A stretch of DNA of 64,000 bases from an uncultured Alistipes sp. Its GTDB lineage: Bacteria > Bacteroidota > Bacteroidia > Bacteroidales > Rikenellaceae. Made by a program: the position numbers and the translations under genes. The stretch lies in the NCBI GenBank assembly GCA_944321175.1, contig CALUKI010000008.1, positions 62,001-126,000 of the forward strand, written 5' to 3'. The notes beneath the pieces were generated by a model, which was given only the letters and a program-made list of their open reading frames with translations, was not told the origin of the DNA and ran no database searches. Below, piece after piece: positions 62,986 through 64,000 of the stretch. Position 1 is the first letter of the stretch. Every line of letters starts with the position of its first letter.

Positions 62986-64000
62986 ATGAGTGAAGAGATA
63001 TATCCCAACGAGGAGTTGTCGCACGAGACGGCGGGTGCGGAGACGCCTGCGACGGATGGACCGGTAGCGCCGGAGGGTGCGGCGGCGGAAACGGCCGAGG
63101 CGCGTCCGGCCGCGCCGGGGCGGTACGAGCGCCTGACGTCGGAGACGGGCGGCGTGCGCAAGTTGACGGGCATGTACAAGAACTGGTTTCTGGACTATGC
63201 CTCGTATGTGATTCTGGAGCGTGCCGTCCCCCATGTGGCGGACGGACTGAAACCCGTGCAGCGGCGCATCCTCCATGCCATGAAGGTGATCGACGACGGC
63301 CGCTACAACAAGGTGGCCAACATCGTGGGGCAGACCATGCAGTACCATCCGCACGGCGATGCGTCGATCAAGGATGCGCTGGTGCAGCTCGGACAGAAGG
63401 ATCTGCTGATCGACTGTCAGGGCAACTGGGGCAATATCCTTACGGGCGACGAGGCTGCTGCGGGCCGTTACATCGAGGCGAGGCTGTCGAAATTCGCCCT
63501 CGACGTGGTCTTCAACAAGAAGACGACCGAATGGATGCTCTCCTACGACGGCCGCAAGGAGGAGCCCGTGACGCTGCCCGTGAAGTTCCCGCTGCTGCTG
63601 GCGCAGGGAGCCGACGGCATTGCCGTCGGTCTGGCCTCGAAGATCCTGCCGCACAACTTCAACGAACTGATCCATGCGGCCATCGCCCATCTGCGCGGCG
63701 AGCCGTTCCAGCTCTATCCCGATTTCCCGACGGGCGGCATGATCGACGTGTCGCGTTACAACGACGGTCTGCGGGGCGGTACGGTCAAGGTCAGGGCCAA
63801 GATCTCGAAGATCGACAAGCGGACGCTGGCCATTACCGAGATCCCCTATACGACGACCACCGAGTCGATCAAGGAGTCGATCCTCAAGGCCAATGAAAAG
63901 GGCAAGATCAAGATCCGCCGCGTGGACGACAACACGGCCGAACGGGTGGAGATCATCGTGCAGGTGGCGCCCGACGAGTCTTCGGACAAGACGATCGACG
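62986..64000 (+). CDS. parC: DNA topoisomerase IV subunit A, N-terminal part
   Basis: Partial gene cut by the right edge; about 338 residues are visible. The first 55 are an Ala/Glu/Pro-rich extension with no family counterpart. The breakage-reunion domain then begins YKNWFLDYASYVILERAVPHV, followed by the DNA-gate HPHGDASI and the active-site tyrosine in AAGRYIEARLS (about residue 161). The LPVKFPLLLAQGADGIAVGLA and ITEIPYTTTTESI blocks are as in ParC. Its subunit cuts and rejoins DNA and is a quinolone target. The ATG is 35 bases after parE, so the two are co-transcribed. Confidence 0.92.
   Translation, partial: MSEEIYPNEELSHETAGAETPATDGPVAPEGAAAETAEARPAAPGRYERLTSETGGVRKLTGMYKNWFLDYASYVILERAVPHVADGLKPVQRRILHAMKVIDDGRYNKVANIVGQTMQYHPHGDASIKDALVQLGQKDLLIDCQGNWGNILTGDEAAAGRYIEARLSKFALDVVFNKKTTEWMLSYDGRKEEPVTLPVKFPLLLAQGADGIAVGLASKILPHNFNELIHAAIAHLRGEPFQLYPDFPTGGMIDVSRYNDGLRGGTVKVRAKISKIDKRTLAITEIPYTTTTESIKESILKANEKGKIKIRRVDDNTAERVEIIVQVAPDESSDKTID

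Overview
The window looks like chromosomal DNA of a GC-rich member of the Bacteroidota, most likely Alistipes or a close Rikenellaceae relative. The main evidence is: many TAnnTTTG promoter boxes with no strong Shine-Dalgarno sequences; a fused SecDF; a short fold-III arginine decarboxylase; HU-CCDC81, DUF4831, BACON, GLUG, FISUMP and GH97 proteins; a PiT-PhoU fusion; and a Wza/Wzc lipoprotein-kinase pair. I see no rRNA, tRNA, CRISPR array, integrase, insertion sequence or phage gene. Base composition is fairly even, so this reads as core genome with some lineage-specific envelope genes.

Layout. 1-6070: start of a sugar O-acetyltransferase and arginine decarboxylase (minus), then a plus-strand run of HU-like membrane protein, sigma-54 activator, LptE-like lipoprotein, TPR-like protein and SecG. 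6.3-10.9 kb: zinc exporter (CDF), zinc importer (ZIP) and phosphate transporter. 10.9-13.9 kb: DUF2490 protein, an unannotated 46-residue membrane protein, RuvA, and a divergent Skp-like lipoprotein. 14-19.4 kb: diadenylate cyclase, two FKBP-like lipoproteins (the second with a striking Tyr/Asn insert) and a FISUMP lipoprotein. 19.6-25.9 kb: a small DNA-binding protein, DnaK and SecDF. 26-31.9 kb: a compact plus-strand run (YbbR-like, CoaE, FolP, LolD-type ATPase, TIGR02757, TrmN6-type methyltransferase, DUF4831, AlkD-like). 32-37 kb (minus): RadA, RseP, Dxr and a LytM-like membrane protein without zinc ligands, preceded by a three-copy structured repeat.

37.6-43.4 kb (minus) is the least conventional block. 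A membrane-embedded AraC-type regulator lies upstream of a tight three-gene operon: LamG domain plus multipass membrane protein, WG-repeat lipoprotein, and a BACON-type secreted nuclease lipoprotein. 43.7-47.4 kb holds a capsule/exopolysaccharide export pair (Wza, tyrosine kinase Wzc) with a small HAD hydrolase. 47.5-53 kb has a cytoplasmic GH13 amylase, a TPM/zinc-ribbon protein, LemA and a GH97 glycosidase. 53-60 kb has a fimbrillin/GLUG/SGNH fusion lipoprotein and a TonB-dependent receptor-like barrel. The window ends with PlsC and topoisomerase IV (ParE and the first part of ParC).

The recurring theme is the envelope: lipoprotein sorting and LPS transport (LptE-like, LolD-like), secretion (SecG, SecDF), periplasmic folding (Skp-like, FKBP-like, RseP), surface polysaccharide export and surface enzymes. 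Best candidates for undescribed biology are the AraC/LamG/WG/nuclease locus, the Tyr/Asn insert in an FKBP flap loop, the intergenic repeats that keep a hairpin but change its sequence, and a set of G/C homopolymer tracts next to surface genes. All functions are inferred from sequence reading alone; no database search was run.
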